The position numbers were made by a program, and so were the translations under genes. 64,000 bases of DNA from Pseudomonas hormoni (GTDB lineage: Bacteria; Pseudomonadota; Gammaproteobacteria; Pseudomonadales; Pseudomonadaceae): positions 3,458,001 through 3,522,000 of the forward strand of contig NZ_CP075566.1 of the NCBI RefSeq assembly GCF_018502625.1, read 5' to 3'. The notes under the pieces were generated by a model. That model saw nothing but the letters and a program-made list of their open reading frames with translations. It was not told where the DNA came from and did not search any database. How positions within the stretch are numbered: the stretch's first letter is position 1; each line of letters opens with the position of its first letter. Of this stretch, positions 26,376 through 36,699 are shown one piece after another.

Positions 26376-27797
26376 TCATTTTCGCGAGGCCACTTTTTGC
26401 CCCTGAGGCTCCAACGACTCCCGCTCCCGATCGAACGCCAGGTAATACTTGTTCACGCTATTAACATAGCTGACAGGGCCCATTCCCACCTGCTCCATGG
26501 CGATGCGCTCGACCTGGAAGAACCACTGATTGGGATTCAAACCCCGTCGCCGCGCTTCGGCGCGCATGCCCTGAACTCGCTCCGGCCCGATGTTGTAGGC
26601 CGCCAGCACGAACGCCATGCGCTCACGCTCGTTGAGTTTGGGACTGGCAAAAAACTTGCGGCGGATCATCGCCAGGTACTTGGCTCCGGCCTGCACGTTG
26701 GCGTCGAGGTCCTGAATGTTATTGACCCCTACACGCTGAGCCGCGGACGGGGTGATTTGCATCAAGCCGGTGGGGCCGCTACCACTGCGGGCATTGGGTT
26801 GCAGCGCGGATTCCTTGAACGCCAGTGCCGCCAGGTTCAGCCAGTCCATGTCCTGGGCAGCAGCGTGTTTCTGCAGCACCGGTCTAAGTTTTTCCAGGCG
26901 CTGGCGATCAGCCTTGGCCAACGGATAATGCACTTGATACAGGCGCCGATAGATCCTCAGGAACGCCGCGTCCTGATCCGAGGGCTTTTTATAACCGGTG
27001 AGAAAGCGGTCGATACTTGCCCGCAGCATCGAAGCGTCGCGACGCACAAACCAAAACTCTTCCCCCGGCTCGCTGATCAACACCTGCCGATCAAAGCGCA
27101 GCCTGGGCAGGATCTTGCCCCAGCGCTCGGCAATCGGTTGCTCGACGATAGTCAGGTGAAAGATTCCGCCCTGAACCATTTCCAGCACGTCTTCGACCGC
27201 CAGGCTCGGATCGACCCACTCGATCTTCACCGGCGCCAGTTTGTGTAGTGCGAGTTTTTGATTGATCTGACTGATCGCTTCCCCGGCGGCGCTGCCGGTG
27301 GGCAATGCCAGGGTTTTACCGGAAAGTTGCTCAAGGTGGGTGTAGCGTTTCTCGCCTTTGATCCCGACCAGCACCAGCGGGATGTTGCTGGCAATGGGCT
27401 CACTGGTGCTGACGGCGTACCCCGGTTGCAGATCGAGCAATTCCCCCGGCGCAACCAGATCGCCCTCCCCGCGCTGTAATGCGCCGAGCAGTTGATCCTT
27501 GGCTTTGGGGATGATCTTGAGAGTGACCTCCTGACCGTCGCGGGCGTGGCCATTGAGGTATTGCTCGAAAGCGCGCAACCGATGGTATTCGACGCCGATG
27601 GCCTGGCCCTGGACTTCGCCGGAGCTGTTGCGGCTCTGGTTGACCAGCACCTTCAGCACACGGCTGCTGCGGATTTCCTGCAGATCGCGCACCTTGGCCG
27701 CCGGCACGGCTTGCAGCGGGCCGGCCAGACGCGCAACCGCCGGCATCGGCAGGAGCAAACAACCACACAGCAGTAACAAAATCGAGGGACGTGTCAT
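26376..27797 (-). CDS. Membrane-bound lytic transglycosylase, MltF2-like
   Basis: A 473-residue protein. Signal peptide with LLLLCGCLLLPMPAVA. Residues about 45-290 form a solute-binding-protein-like domain (SBP_bac_3), and residues about 305-450 an SLT lytic transglycosylase domain with catalytic Glu in FKESALQPNARSGSGPTGLMQ and the AAYNIGPERV motif. It cleaves peptidoglycan to 1,6-anhydro ends. Two-domain order matches MltF; in Pseudomonas a second MltF paralog exists and this location fits it, but the symbol is not certain. Confidence 0.88.
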   Translation of the reverse strand: MTRPSILLLLCGCLLLPMPAVARLAGPLQAVPAAKVRDLQEIRSSRVLKVLVNQSRNSSGEVQGQAIGVEYHRLRAFEQYLNGHARDGQEVTLKIIPKAKDQLLGALQRGEGDLVAPGELLDLQPGYAVSTSEPIASNIPLVLVGIKGEKRYTHLEQLSGKTLALPTGSAAGEAISQINQKLALHKLAPVKIEWVDPSLAVEDVLEMVQGGIFHLTIVEQPIAERWGKILPRLRFDRQVLISEPGEEFWFVRRDASMLRASIDRFLTGYKKPSDQDAAFLRIYRRLYQVHYPLAKADRQRLEKLRPVLQKHAAAQDMDWLNLAALAFKESALQPNARSGSGPTGLMQITPSAAQRVGVNNIQDLDANVQAGAKYLAMIRRKFFASPKLNERERMAFVLAAYNIGPERVQGMRAEARRRGLNPNQWFFQVERIAMEQVGMGPVSYVNSVNKYYLAFDRERESLEPQGQKVASRK

Positions 27798-28032
27798 CCA
27801 CTCTCCGGAAAGAATACTGGGCCGATTTCAACAATTTTCATGAAATCGAACGACAGAAACAGAGCGCCTTGAGCGCTGGCAAAGTGCGAAAGACTGGCAC
27901 AGTGATGGCACGCTGACCACCCCGGCTTGCCTCGCGGCATCAAAAGACAGCTTTAACTCGTTGTAGTTCTTGGCTTTTCTTATAAATCTACAGCTCTGAT
28001 ATGCTTTCCGGCCTTTGGTCCGAGGTAGCACC

Positions 28033-28842
28033 ATGCAACTCATCGATATCGGCGTCAACCTGACCAACCCCAGTTTTGCCGACAAGCACCAGGCTGTACT
28101 CGACCGCGCGTACGCCGCCGGGGTCTGCCAATTGGTACTCACCGGCACCAGTGTCGAGGGCAGTGAACAGGCGCTGGAACTGTGCCAGCAACTGGATGAC
28201 ACGGCTCAACGACTGTTCGCCACCGCCGGCATTCACCCTCACGCAGCCAGCGACTGGAACGCCGACAGCGCCCAGCGTCTGCGCAGTTTGCTTAAAGAGC
28301 CGAACGTGGTGGCCGTGGGTGAATGCGGCCTGGATTTCAATCGCGATTTCTCGCCGCGCCCACAACAGGAAAAAGTCCTCGAAGAACACCTGGCGATGGC
28401 GGTCGAACTGCAATTGCCGGTGTTTCTCCATGAGCGAGACGCCAGTCAGCGTTTGCTGGAAATCCTCCGCGATTACCGCGATCAATTGCCGGCCGCCGTG
28501 GTGCATTGCTTCACCGGCGAGAAGAAAGCGCTGTTCAGCTACCTCGACCTGGACTTGCACATCGGGATCACCGGCTGGATCTGCGACGAGCGTCGCGGCA
28601 CGCATCTGCATCCGCTGGTGAAAGAAATCAAGCGCGGGCGGTTGATGCTGGAGAGTGATGCGCCGTATCTGTTGCCGCGCAGTTTGCGGCCCAAGCCGAA
28701 GAATGGCCGTAACGAACCGGCGTATCTGACTGAAGTGTTGCGGGAAGTGGCGTTGCATCGCGGGGAAAGCGAGGAAGAACTGGCGGCTCACAGCACCGCG
28801 TGCGCGCGGGCCTTTTTCGGGCTGCCTTTAATAGAGGCATGA
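28033..28842 (+). CDS. tatD: TatD-family deoxyribonuclease
   Basis: From ATG 28033 (GAGGT site) the protein has 269 residues. It begins [19 protein letters not shown] like E. coli TatD, with metal-binding motifs [30 protein letters not shown] and [10 protein letters not shown]. It is a TIM-barrel metal-dependent 3'-5' exonuclease acting in the cytoplasm on single-stranded DNA or RNA. It stands alone. Confidence 0.93.
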   Translation: MQLIDIGVNLTNPSFADKHQAVLDRAYAAGVCQLVLTGTSVEGSEQALELCQQLDDTAQRLFATAGIHPHAASDWNADSAQRLRSLLKEPNVVAVGECGLDFNRDFSPRPQQEKVLEEHLAMAVELQLPVFLHERDASQRLLEILRDYRDQLPAAVVHCFTGEKKALFSYLDLDLHIGITGWICDERRGTHLHPLVKEIKRGRLMLESDAPYLLPRSLRPKPKNGRNEPAYLTEVLREVALHRGESEEELAAHSTACARAFFGLPLIEA

Positions 28843-28843
28843 A

Positions 28844-28874
28844 GTATCGCGGGCCTGAAGCAGGCCCGCGATAC
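28844..28874. terminator. Long hairpin between tatD and the acyl-CoA dehydrogenase
   Basis: Arms GTATCGCGGGCCTG and CAGGCCCGCGATAC with a 3-base loop. It separates two convergent genes. No clear T-run on either side, so termination strength is uncertain. Confidence 0.6.
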
Positions 28875-28881
28875 AGCGGTC

Positions 28882-30111
28882 TTAATGACTGCTACGCATC
28901 ATTTCCTTTGGCACGTACTTGCCGATCTCGAACTTGCCGATCGCCGCGCGGTGCACTTCGTCCGGGCCGTCGGCCAGGCGCAGGGTGCGTTGCATCGCAT
29001 ACATGTAGGCCAGCGGGAAATCGTTGGAAACCCCTGCCCCACCATGGATCTGGATCGCCCGGTCGATGACACGCAGTGCCACGTTCGGTGCGACCACCTT
29101 GATCTGCGCGATTTCGCTCTTCGCCACTTTGTTGCCGACAGTGTCCATCATGTACGCCGCTTTCAAAGTCAGCAGGCGTGCCATGTCGATTTCCATCCGC
29201 GAGTCGGCGATCTTGTCGATGTTGCCGCCCAGACGCGCCAGCGGTTTGCCGAACGCCGTGCGGTTCACCGAGCGTTTGCACATCAGTTCCAGTGCACGCT
29301 CGGCCATGCCGATCGAACGCATGCAGTGGTGAATCCGGCCCGGGCCAAGACGACCCTGAGCGATTTCGAAGCCGCGTCCTTCACCCAACAGAACGTTTTC
29401 GTACGGCACCCGGACGTTTTCGAACAGCACTTCGGCGTGGCCGTGTGGCGCGTCGTCGTAACCGAACACCGGCAGCGGACGGACGATCTTCACGCCAGGG
29501 GCATCTACCGGCACCAGAATCATCGAATGCTGGGCGTGGCGCGGCGCATCAGGATTGCTCAGGCCCATGAAGATCAGAATCTTGCAGCGTGGATCGCAGG
29601 CACCCGAGGTCCACCACTTCTTGCCGTTGATCACCCACTCGTCACCGTCACGCACGGCGCGGGCGGCCATGTTGGTGGCGTCGGAGGAAGCCACGTCCGG
29701 CTCGGTCATGGCGAACGCCGAGCGGATTTCACCGCGCAGCAGCGGTTCGAGCCAGCGTTGTTTCTGTTCTTCGTTGGCGTAACGCACCAGCACTTCCATG
29801 TTGCCGGTGTCGGGTGCCGAGCAGTTGAACGGCTCGGGGCCCAGCAGCGAGCGGCCCATGATTTCTGCCAATGGCGCGTATTCGAGGTTGGTCAGGCCGG
29901 CACCGAGTTCGGACTCAGGCAGAAACAAATTCCACAGGCCCTCGGCCTTGGCCTTGAGTTTGAGTTCTTCCATGATCGCGGTCGGCTGCCAGCGGTCGCC
30001 CTCGGCAACCTGGCGTTCGAACACGGCTTCGGCGGGATAAACGTAGGTGTCCATGAACGCGGTCACGCGCTCACGCAGTTCTTGCACCTTGGGCGAATAA
30101 GCGAAATCCAT
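28882..30111 (-). CDS. Acyl-CoA dehydrogenase (ACAD10/11-like)
   Basis: A 409-residue FAD enzyme oxidising acyl-CoA to enoyl-CoA. FAD/substrate motifs: [48 protein letters not shown], and the C-terminal [18 protein letters not shown] and [14 protein letters not shown], where the Asp of the GPDEVH segment is the catalytic base in this subfamily. Divergent from the LysR gene, which likely regulates it. Substrate not known. Confidence 0.9.
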   Translation of the reverse strand: MDFAYSPKVQELRERVTAFMDTYVYPAEAVFERQVAEGDRWQPTAIMEELKLKAKAEGLWNLFLPESELGAGLTNLEYAPLAEIMGRSLLGPEPFNCSAPDTGNMEVLVRYANEEQKQRWLEPLLRGEIRSAFAMTEPDVASSDATNMAARAVRDGDEWVINGKKWWTSGACDPRCKILIFMGLSNPDAPRHAQHSMILVPVDAPGVKIVRPLPVFGYDDAPHGHAEVLFENVRVPYENVLLGEGRGFEIAQGRLGPGRIHHCMRSIGMAERALELMCKRSVNRTAFGKPLARLGGNIDKIADSRMEIDMARLLTLKAAYMMDTVGNKVAKSEIAQIKVVAPNVALRVIDRAIQIHGGAGVSNDFPLAYMYAMQRTLRLADGPDEVHRAAIGKFEIGKYVPKEMMRSSH

Positions 30112-30287
30112 GAGCAGCTACCTTCTGGAGGGAGGTTGTTTAGGTCATGCAATCGATGCTAGAACAGCTACGAAAATTTACCTAGCCTATTCTCGGCGTG
30201 TATTAACATTCATCACCGATATATGATCGGGTGATTGCCGAGGCCCCCGGCCTCATCAAAATGCCCCAACAATAAGAGTGCAGCGCA

Positions 30288-31217
30288 ATGAATCTGAGCA
30301 AGGTCGACCTCAACCTTTTCATCGTCTTCGACGCGATCTACACCGAAGCCAACCTGACCCGCGCCGGGCAGATTGTCGGCATTACTCAGCCTGCGGTCTC
30401 AAACGCTCTGGCACGCTTGCGCGAGACGTTCAACGATCCGCTCTTCGTTCGCACGGCCCAGGGCATGGTGCCAACGCCGATGGCGCAAAACATCATCGGT
30501 CCGGTGCGCAATGCCCTCTCCCTGCTGCGGGTCTCGGTGCAGGAAAGCCGTATCTTCAACCCGTTGCAGGCAGTCAAGACGTACCGCATCAGCATGACCG
30601 ACCTCACCGAAGCGGTGATCCTGCCGCCGCTGTTCCAGCGCCTGCGTCGCCTGGCGCCAACGGTGATCATCGAAAGCTTTCTGTCCAAGCGCCGCGAGAC
30701 CACCAAGGAGCTGGCGGCCGGGCGTCTCGACTTTGCGGTGGATGCGCCGCTCAACACCGACCCACAGGTGCGTCACGTCAAGTTGATGGAGGACCGCTAC
30801 GTGTGTGCCATGCGCAAGGGCCATCCGCTGGCGGGCAAAGAGAAATTCACCCTCGATGATTACCTGTCGCTGACCCACATCCATATTTCCAGTCGCCGTA
30901 GCGGTCTCGGCCATGTAGACCTCGCGCTCGGTAAAATGGGCATCCAGCGCAAGATCGCCTTGCGTTCCCAGCATTACCTGATGGCGTCGCAGGTGTTGCA
31001 GCAGACCGACATGGTCATGACCGTGCCGGAACGCTTCGCCCGCCGCCATGATTTGTACTCGGTGAACCTGCCGGTGAACGATGTACCGCCGGTGGAAACC
31101 CACCTCTACTGGCACGAAAGCACCGACCAGGACCCGGCCAACCGCTGGATGCGCGAGCAGATGATCGAGTTGTGCCAGCAGGTGACGGCGCATGAGAAGA
31201 AGCTTGATAAGGTGTAA
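30288..31217 (+). CDS. LysR-type transcriptional regulator
   Basis: A 309-residue regulator. The helix-turn-helix reads EANLTRAGQIVGITQPAVSN followed by ALARLRETFNDPLFVRTAQG. The divergent acyl-CoA dehydrogenase is its probable target; the shared 176-base gap should hold its site. Effector likely an acyl compound, by context. Confidence 0.9.
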   Translation: MNLSKVDLNLFIVFDAIYTEANLTRAGQIVGITQPAVSNALARLRETFNDPLFVRTAQGMVPTPMAQNIIGPVRNALSLLRVSVQESRIFNPLQAVKTYRISMTDLTEAVILPPLFQRLRRLAPTVIIESFLSKRRETTKELAAGRLDFAVDAPLNTDPQVRHVKLMEDRYVCAMRKGHPLAGKEKFTLDDYLSLTHIHISSRRSGLGHVDLALGKMGIQRKIALRSQHYLMASQVLQQTDMVMTVPERFARRHDLYSVNLPVNDVPPVETHLYWHESTDQDPANRWMREQMIELCQQVTAHEKKLDKV

Positions 31218-31242
31218 GGCATTGCACCGAGTCATCGTTCTT

Positions 31243-31303
31243 CGCGGGCAAGCCTCGCTCCTACAGGTTTTACGCGAACGTGTAGGAGCGAGGCTTGCCC
31301 GCG
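31243..31303. repeat. REP pair
   Basis: CGCGGGCAAGCCTCGCTCCTACA and its inverse separated by 15 bases; a Pseudomonas REP/BIME. Confidence 0.85.
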
Positions 31304-31339
31304 ATGAGGCCAGCGGCAACACCACAAAACCATGCCCCC

Positions 31340-31355
31340 TTGACGTAAACGTCAA
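31340..31355. promoter_or_regulatory. LiuR-type operator upstream of liuR
   Basis: TTGACGTAAACGTCAA, a palindrome that doubles as the -35 box, 43 bases upstream of the liuR ATG. It resembles the sites before liuA. Confidence 0.75.
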
Positions 31356-31397
31356 CCTGCCATTAGCTTAGCGCCATGACCCTTTTCGAGCGCGCCC

Positions 31398-31799
31398 ATG
31401 AGCAGCCAGACCTACAGCATTTCCGACCTCGCCCGCGAACTCGACATCACCACGCGGGCCATTCGCTTCTATGAAGAGCAAGGCCTGCTCAGCCCCGAGC
31501 GCCGTGGCCAGGAACGCATCTATTCACCCCGGGACAAAGTCAGCCTGAAGCTGATCCTGAGGGGCAAGCGCATTGGTTTCTCCCTGGCTGAATGCCGCGA
31601 GCTGATCGAACTTTACGACCCCACCGGCGGCAACCAGAAACAGCTGCAAACCATGCTTAACAAAATCGCAGAACGCCGCGAACAATTGGAGCAGCAGATG
31701 CTCGACATCGAACAGATGAAGCTGGAACTGGACACGGCGCAGGAGCGTTGTACCCAGGCGCTGGAACAGACGATGAAAAGCCAGCCGGTGACTCAGTAG
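31398..31799 (+). CDS. liuR: MerR-family regulator LiuR
   Basis: A 133-residue MerR protein with winged helix YSISDLARELDITTRAIRFY and EEQGLLSPERRGQERIYS, and a C-terminal dimer coiled coil (ERREQLEQQMLDIEQMKLEL). LiuR represses leucine/isovalerate genes and is known in Pseudomonas and other proteobacteria. Linked to liuE and near liuABCD, with matching palindromes before itself and liuA. Confidence 0.9.
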   Translation: MSSQTYSISDLARELDITTRAIRFYEEQGLLSPERRGQERIYSPRDKVSLKLILRGKRIGFSLAECRELIELYDPTGGNQKQLQTMLNKIAERREQLEQQMLDIEQMKLELDTAQERCTQALEQTMKSQPVTQ

Positions 31800-31811
31800 G
31801 TCAACACATTC

Positions 31812-31922
31812 CCCTGTGGGAGCGGCGGTGAGACGATTCGACTTGCCCGCGATGAGGGCATGACATTCAACATTGTTGCTGACTGACCTTCCGCCATCGC
31901 GGGCAAGCCTGCTCCCACAGGG
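31812..31922. repeat. REP pair
   Basis: CCCTGTGGGAGC... and ...GCTCCCACAGGG arms with internal CTTGCCCGCGATG. It lies between liuR and liuE. Confidence 0.8.
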
Positions 31923-31962
31923 TTAGTGCCAACATTCAGACAATCAGCACAGGTCGATCCCC

Positions 31963-32862
31963 ATGTCCCTTCCCTCCCACGTACGCCTGGTCGAAGTCGG
32001 TCCACGCGACGGTCTGCAAAACGAAGCCCAACCCATCAGCGTTGCCGACAAGGTGCAACTGGTCGACGCGCTGACCGCTGCCGGCCTTGGCTATATAGAA
32101 GTCGGCAGTTTCGTCTCGCCCAAATGGGTGCCGCAGATGGCCGGGTCCGCCGACGTCTTTGCGCAGATCCAGCGCAAACCGGGCGTGACCTATGGCGCCC
32201 TCGCCCCCAACCTGCGCGGGTTCGAAGATGCGATCGCCGCCGGGGTCAAGGAAGTTGCGGTGTTCGCCGCGGCCTCCGAGGCGTTTTCCCAGCGCAACAT
32301 CAACTGCTCGATCAGCGAAAGCCTGGAGCGCTTCGCGCCGATCATGGAGGCTGCCAAACAGCACGGCGTCAGCGTGCGCGGTTACGTGTCGTGTGTGCTG
32401 GGCTGCCCTTACGAAGGTAGCGTCAAACCCGAGCAAGTTGCCCGGGTCGCCCGGGAGCTCTACGCCATGGGCTGCTACGAAATCTCCCTGGGCGACACCA
32501 TCGGCACTGGCACGGCAGGTGCGACGCGCAAGATGTTCGACGTGGTGTCCGCCGACGTGCCGCGGGAAAAACTCGCCGGGCACTTCCACGACACCTACGG
32601 CCAGGCCATGGCCAATATCTACGCCAGCCTGCTGGAAGGCATCGCGGTGTTCGACAGCTCCATCGCCGGCCTCGGCGGCTGCCCGTACGCCAAAGGCGCC
32701 AGCGGTAACGTCGCCACTGAAGACGTGGTTTATCTGTTGAATGGTCTGGGTATCGACACCGGTATCGACCTGGACGCCTTGATTCTGGCCGGTCAGCAGA
32801 TTTGTACAGTGCTGGGCCGTCCAACCGGTTCGCGCGTGGCCAAGGCTCGTAGCGCGCAGTGA
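31963..32862 (+). CDS. liuE: Hydroxymethylglutaryl-CoA lyase
   Basis: A 299-residue DRE-TIM enzyme that splits 3-hydroxy-3-methylglutaryl-CoA to acetoacetate and acetyl-CoA, the last leucine-degradation step. Signature VGPRDGLQNE, catalytic GDTIGTGTAGATR and the active-site Cys loop GLGGCPYAKGASGNVATED are present. It follows liuR and is separated from liuABCD by about 2.7 kb, an arrangement unlike the single liuRABCDE operon of P. aeruginosa. Confidence 0.95.
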   Translation: MSLPSHVRLVEVGPRDGLQNEAQPISVADKVQLVDALTAAGLGYIEVGSFVSPKWVPQMAGSADVFAQIQRKPGVTYGALAPNLRGFEDAIAAGVKEVAVFAAASEAFSQRNINCSISESLERFAPIMEAAKQHGVSVRGYVSCVLGCPYEGSVKPEQVARVARELYAMGCYEISLGDTIGTGTAGATRKMFDVVSADVPREKLAGHFHDTYGQAMANIYASLLEGIAVFDSSIAGLGGCPYAKGASGNVATEDVVYLLNGLGIDTGIDLDALILAGQQICTVLGRPTGSRVAKARSAQ

Positions 32863-33003
32863 GTGCGCGGATGTGTCCGGGTGTTACCGCCCTCTCTGAA
32901 ATGTGGGGCGCAACCGAGTAACACGGAAACAAATTGTCGGGTTTTGACTGAGTGAAAAATCCGATAAAAACTCAAGCTGTTGATTTTAAAGGATTTTTAA
33001 AAG

Positions 33004-33020
33004 TTGGCACGGCTTCTGCT
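33004..33020 (+). promoter_or_regulatory. Sigma54 promoter of the CrcY-like RNA
   Basis: TTGGCACGGCTTCTGCT, with GG and GC at the -24/-12 spacing. Start expected near 33031. Confidence 0.85.
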
Positions 33021-33030
33021 ATCTCTATGG

Positions 33031-33407
33031 CATAACAAGAATAAAAAGCAGCAAACCAATAAAAATAAGACGAAACGACTCTGACATAACAAGAACAACA
33101 CGGCAGAGACGCAGCTAACAGATTTTTTTGGAGAAGGTGTGCTTTTCAGGGTGCTTTTCGGAGTAACCCGCAACCGGGCAGAGAACAATAAAACTACCTT
33201 TAGGTAGCTCCCGAACTGGTTGGATCGCTCAGCGAAAAAGCAGATCAGCGCTCAAAAAAATACGTTTGCTCTTGATCCCGGATGGGGATCGATAAAAACA
33301 GCGGTAAAGGGTCACGGTTACCAAAAACAAAAACAGACCGCCCCTCAATAATAAAAAAAGAGCACGCGCAACGAAAATTAAAGGGGAGCTTCGGCTCCCC
33401 TTTGTGC
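33031..33407 (+). ncRNA. crcY: CrcY/CrcZ-type small RNA that titrates Hfq-Crc
   Basis: The transcript runs about 375 bases from a sigma54 promoter to a terminator hairpin with a TTCG loop (33380-33403). It contains at least six AANAANAA catabolite-activity motifs: AACAAGAA (33034 and 33089 regions), AATAAAAA, AACAATAA near 33185, AAAAACAA near 33325 and AATAATAA near 33348. CrcZ/CrcY RNAs sequester Hfq-Crc and relieve carbon catabolite repression, under CbrAB control. P. putida crcY lies next to mvaB (liuE), as here, and is about 370 bases long. Identity as crcY rather than crcX is by position. Confidence 0.9.
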
Positions 33408-33435
33408 TTTCTGCGATTCAGGTTTTCACCACCGC

Positions 33436-33471
33436 CCCTTGTGGGAGCCAGCCTGCTGGCTCCCACAAGGG
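33436..33471. repeat. Perfect palindrome, REP-type
   Basis: CCCTTGTGGGAGCCAGC and its inverse, 17-bp arms with a 2-base loop, between the small RNA and the convergent ligase gene; may act as a terminator. Confidence 0.7.
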
Positions 33472-33479
33472 AGAATTTG

Positions 33480-35177
33480 TCAGACCTGCTTTTCGCGCAA
33501 CTCCTCGATACTGATCTCGCGCATCCGGAACTTCTGGATTTTGCCGGTCACCGTCATCGGAAACTCCTCGACGAACTTGAAGTAACGCGGCGTCTTGAAG
33601 TGCGCGATGCGTTCCTTGCACCAGGTTTGCAACTCCTGCTCGGTGGCGCTGTGGCCCGGGTGGAACTTGATCCAGGCGACAATCTCTTCGCCATAACGCG
33701 AACACGGAATGCCGATCACTTGCACGTCCGCCACCGCCGGGTGGGTAAAGAAGAACTCTTCCAGCTCCCGCGGGTAAATATTCTCACCGCCGCGGATGAT
33801 CATGTCCTTATTGCGTCCGGCAATGCACACGTAGCCTTCGTCGTTCATGCTCGCCAGGTCACCGGTGTGCATCCAGCCGGCCTGGTCGATCGCTTCCGCG
33901 GTGCCTTCGGGGTTTTTCCAGTAACCGAGCATCACGCTGTAGCCGCGGGTACAAAGTTCACCAATGGTGCCGCGCGGCACCAGGTTGCCCGCCTCATCGA
34001 TGATTTTGCTTTCCAGCTGCGGCTGAGTGCGGCCGACGGTGGTGACGCGCAATTCCAGTTCGTCTGACGGACCGGTCTGCAAAGACACCGGACTTGTTTC
34101 CGTCATCCCGTAGGCAATCTGCACTTCGCTCATGTGCATTTCGCTGATGACCCGACGCATCACTTCGATCGGACAGGTTGCGCCGGCCATGATCCCGGTG
34201 CGCAGGGTCGACAGGTCGAACTCGGCGCGCCGGGGTTGATCGAGCATCGCGATAAACATGGTCGGCACGCCATAGAGCGCAGTGGCTTTCTCTTCGGCGA
34301 CAGTGGTCAGGGTCAGCAACGGATCGAACGCATCATTGGGGTAGATCATGGTGCTGCCGTGGGTGATGCATCCGAGGTTGCCCATGACCATGCCGAAGCA
34401 GTGATACAGCGGCACAGGAATTACCAGCCGATCATGGGCGGTCAGGCCGAGGCTTTCGCCGACCATGTAGCCGTTGTTGAGGATGTTGTAGTGGCTGAGG
34501 GTCGCGCCCTTGGGAAAACCGGTGGTGCCGGAGGTGTACTGGATGTTCACCGGTTGGTCGAAATGCAGGCTGTCCTGACGTTCGCGCAACTGTTCGGCGG
34601 ACACGCTGGCCGCGAGATCGGCCAGTTGTGACCAGGGCAGGAAACCCGATGGCGGTTGCGCATCCAGACTGATCACCCCGCGCAGTTCGGGCAGGCGTTC
34701 ACTCTGTAACTGTCCGATGGATTGCTCCGCCAGCTCAGGCGCCAGCCCTTGCAGCATGCCGTGATAGTTGGAGGTCTTGAAAGAGCCTGCGCAGACCAGC
34801 CATTGGCAGCCCGACTGCTTCAACACGTATTCGAGTTCAGAGCTGCGATACGCCGGGTTGATGTTGACCAGAATCACGCCGATTTTCGCGCTGGCAAACT
34901 GGCTGATGCACCACTGCGCGCAATTCGGTGCCCAGATGCCGAGGCGATCTCCGGCCTGCAAGCCCAGCGCCAGCAATGCCCTGGCATGCAGGTCCACCGC
35001 GTCGGACAGTTGCTGCCAGGTGTAACGCAGCTGTTGATGGCGTACGACCAACGCCTCACCAGCCGAGTACTTCGCGACGGTGTTATCGAACGCCTGACCG
35101 ATGGTCATCGCCAGCAAGGCTTTGTCCTGAGCACCACGGGTATAGCTGCGTTGCAGGCTTGCACTGGGTTGATCCAT
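33480..35177 (-). CDS. AMP-binding acyl-CoA ligase of the liu region
   Basis: From ATG 35177 the protein has 565 residues. ATP-binding P-loop [16 protein letters not shown], the YGMTETSP and MHTGDLASM motifs, the [17 protein letters not shown] hinge and the C-terminal catalytic Lys in [11 protein letters not shown] are clear. It activates a carboxylic acid to the CoA thioester, probably a short or branched acid feeding the liu pathway. It is divergent from liuA. A longer start inside REP sequence is rejected. Confidence 0.9.
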   Translation of the reverse strand: MDQPSASLQRSYTRGAQDKALLAMTIGQAFDNTVAKYSAGEALVVRHQQLRYTWQQLSDAVDLHARALLALGLQAGDRLGIWAPNCAQWCISQFASAKIGVILVNINPAYRSSELEYVLKQSGCQWLVCAGSFKTSNYHGMLQGLAPELAEQSIGQLQSERLPELRGVISLDAQPPSGFLPWSQLADLAASVSAEQLRERQDSLHFDQPVNIQYTSGTTGFPKGATLSHYNILNNGYMVGESLGLTAHDRLVIPVPLYHCFGMVMGNLGCITHGSTMIYPNDAFDPLLTLTTVAEEKATALYGVPTMFIAMLDQPRRAEFDLSTLRTGIMAGATCPIEVMRRVISEMHMSEVQIAYGMTETSPVSLQTGPSDELELRVTTVGRTQPQLESKIIDEAGNLVPRGTIGELCTRGYSVMLGYWKNPEGTAEAIDQAGWMHTGDLASMNDEGYVCIAGRNKDMIIRGGENIYPRELEEFFFTHPAVADVQVIGIPCSRYGEEIVAWIKFHPGHSATEQELQTWCKERIAHFKTPRYFKFVEEFPMTVTGKIQKFRMREISIEELREKQV

Positions 35178-35199
35178 GACGACCCCTATTGTCTTTATT

Positions 35200-35363
35200 G
35201 TAGGAGCGAGGCTTGTGTGGCGAGGGAGCTTGTCGAATCGTCGCACCGTCCCGTTCGGCTGCGCAGCAGTCGTGAAATCATCAGCCAGAGTGCTTTCTGA
35301 CACACCTGACTTGCCGATTTGCGACCGCTTCGCGCTCGAGCGGGAGCAAGCTCCCTCGCCACA
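35200..35363. repeat. REP elements
   Basis: GTGTGGCGAGGGAGCTT (35215-35231) and AAGCTCCCTCGCCACA (35348-35363) face each other around about 115 bases with no gene. Confidence 0.75.
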
Positions 35364-35409
35364 GAATGCGACGCTGGTCTTTTCAGAACTGCCTCTACTC
35401 TCGCTCAAG

Positions 35410-35467
35410 TTGACGTTAACGTAAAGGGTGATTGACAGCCATTCGTCACAGGCTTACGTTAACGTAA
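35410..35467 (+). promoter_or_regulatory. Two LiuR-type operators before liuA
   Basis: TTGACGTTAACGTAAA (35410-35425) and TTACGTTAACGTAA (35454-35467), both centred on GTTAAC, centres 43 bp apart. The first includes a TTGACG -35-like box. Confidence 0.85.
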
Positions 35468-35522
35468 AGGTGAGAGCCGATTGACGGTCTCACCAACCGA
35501 CAAAAAAGCCAAAAGGTGACCC

Positions 35523-36686
35523 ATGAGCTACCCATCCCTGAACTTTGCCCTCGGTGAAACCATCGACATGCTGCGCGATCAGGTTCAGTCCTTCGTCGCC
35601 AAAGAGATCGCGCCGCGCGCTGCTCAGATCGACATCGACAACCTGTTCCCCGCCGACCTGTGGCGCAAATTCGGCGACATGGGCCTGCTCGGCGTTACCG
35701 TGCCGGAAGAGTACGGCGGTGCAGGCCTGGGTTACCTGGCCCACGTGGTCATCATGGAAGAAATCAGTCGTGGCTCGGCCTCGGTTGCCTTGTCCTACGG
35801 CGCGCACTCCAACCTCTGCGTCAACCAAATCAACCGCAACGGCAATCACGAACAGAAAAGCAAATACCTGCCCAAGCTGATCAGCGGCGAGCACATCGGC
35901 GCCCTGGCCATGAGCGAACCCAATGCCGGTTCCGACGTGGTCTCGATGAAACTGCGCGCCGACAAACGCGGTGATCACTACGTGCTCAACGGCAGCAAAA
36001 CCTGGATCACCAACGGCCCGGACGCCAACACCTACGTGATCTACGCCAAGACCGACCTGGAAAAAGGCCCGCACGGCATCACCGCGTTCATCGTCGAACG
36101 CGACTGGAAAGGCTTCAGCCGCAGCAACAAGTTCGACAAGCTCGGCATGCGCGGTTCGAACACCTGCGAGCTGTTCTTCGATGACGTCGAAGTGCCGGAA
36201 GAAAACGTCCTCGGCATCCTCAACGGCGGCGTGAAAGTGCTGATGAGCGGCCTCGATTACGAACGCGTTGTGCTCTCGGGTGGCCCGACCGGGATCATGC
36301 AGGCCTGCATGGACCTTATTGTTCCGTACATCCACGACCGCAAGCAGTTCGGCCAGAGCATCGGCGAATTCCAGCTGATCCAGGGCAAAGTCGCCGACAT
36401 GTACACCCAACTCAACGCCAGCCGCGCCTACCTGTATGCCGTCGCTCAAGCCTGCGAACGCGGCGAGACCACCCGCAAGGACGCCGCCGGCGTGATCCTC
36501 TACAGCGCCGAACGCGCCACGCAAATGGCCCTCGACGCGATCCAGATTCTCGGCGGCAACGGCTACATCAACGAATTCCCGGCCGGTCGTCTGTTGCGTG
36601 ACGCCAAGCTGTATGAAATCGGCGCCGGCACCAGTGAGATCCGTCGCATGCTGATCGGTCGCGAACTGTTCAACGAAACCCGCTGA
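35523..36686 (+). CDS. liuA: Isovaleryl-CoA dehydrogenase
   Basis: A 387-residue acyl-CoA dehydrogenase that turns isovaleryl-CoA into 3-methylcrotonyl-CoA. Signature [15 protein letters not shown], the catalytic Glu in [15 protein letters not shown] and the C-terminal [20 protein letters not shown] are present. ATG 35523 lies after AAAAGGTGACCC. First gene of liuABCD; regulated by the LiuR palindromes just upstream. Confidence 0.95.
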   Translation: MSYPSLNFALGETIDMLRDQVQSFVAKEIAPRAAQIDIDNLFPADLWRKFGDMGLLGVTVPEEYGGAGLGYLAHVVIMEEISRGSASVALSYGAHSNLCVNQINRNGNHEQKSKYLPKLISGEHIGALAMSEPNAGSDVVSMKLRADKRGDHYVLNGSKTWITNGPDANTYVIYAKTDLEKGPHGITAFIVERDWKGFSRSNKFDKLGMRGSNTCELFFDDVEVPEENVLGILNGGVKVLMSGLDYERVVLSGGPTGIMQACMDLIVPYIHDRKQFGQSIGEFQLIQGKVADMYTQLNASRAYLYAVAQACERGETTRKDAAGVILYSAERATQMALDAIQILGGNGYINEFPAGRLLRDAKLYEIGAGTSEIRRMLIGRELFNETR

Positions 36687-36699
36687 GACGGAGCTGTCC

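Noticed and set aside
32997..33466. Small minus-strand frames in the liuE to ligase gap
   Set aside because: They are opposite the CrcY-like RNA, A/T-rich low complexity, and lack ribosome sites.
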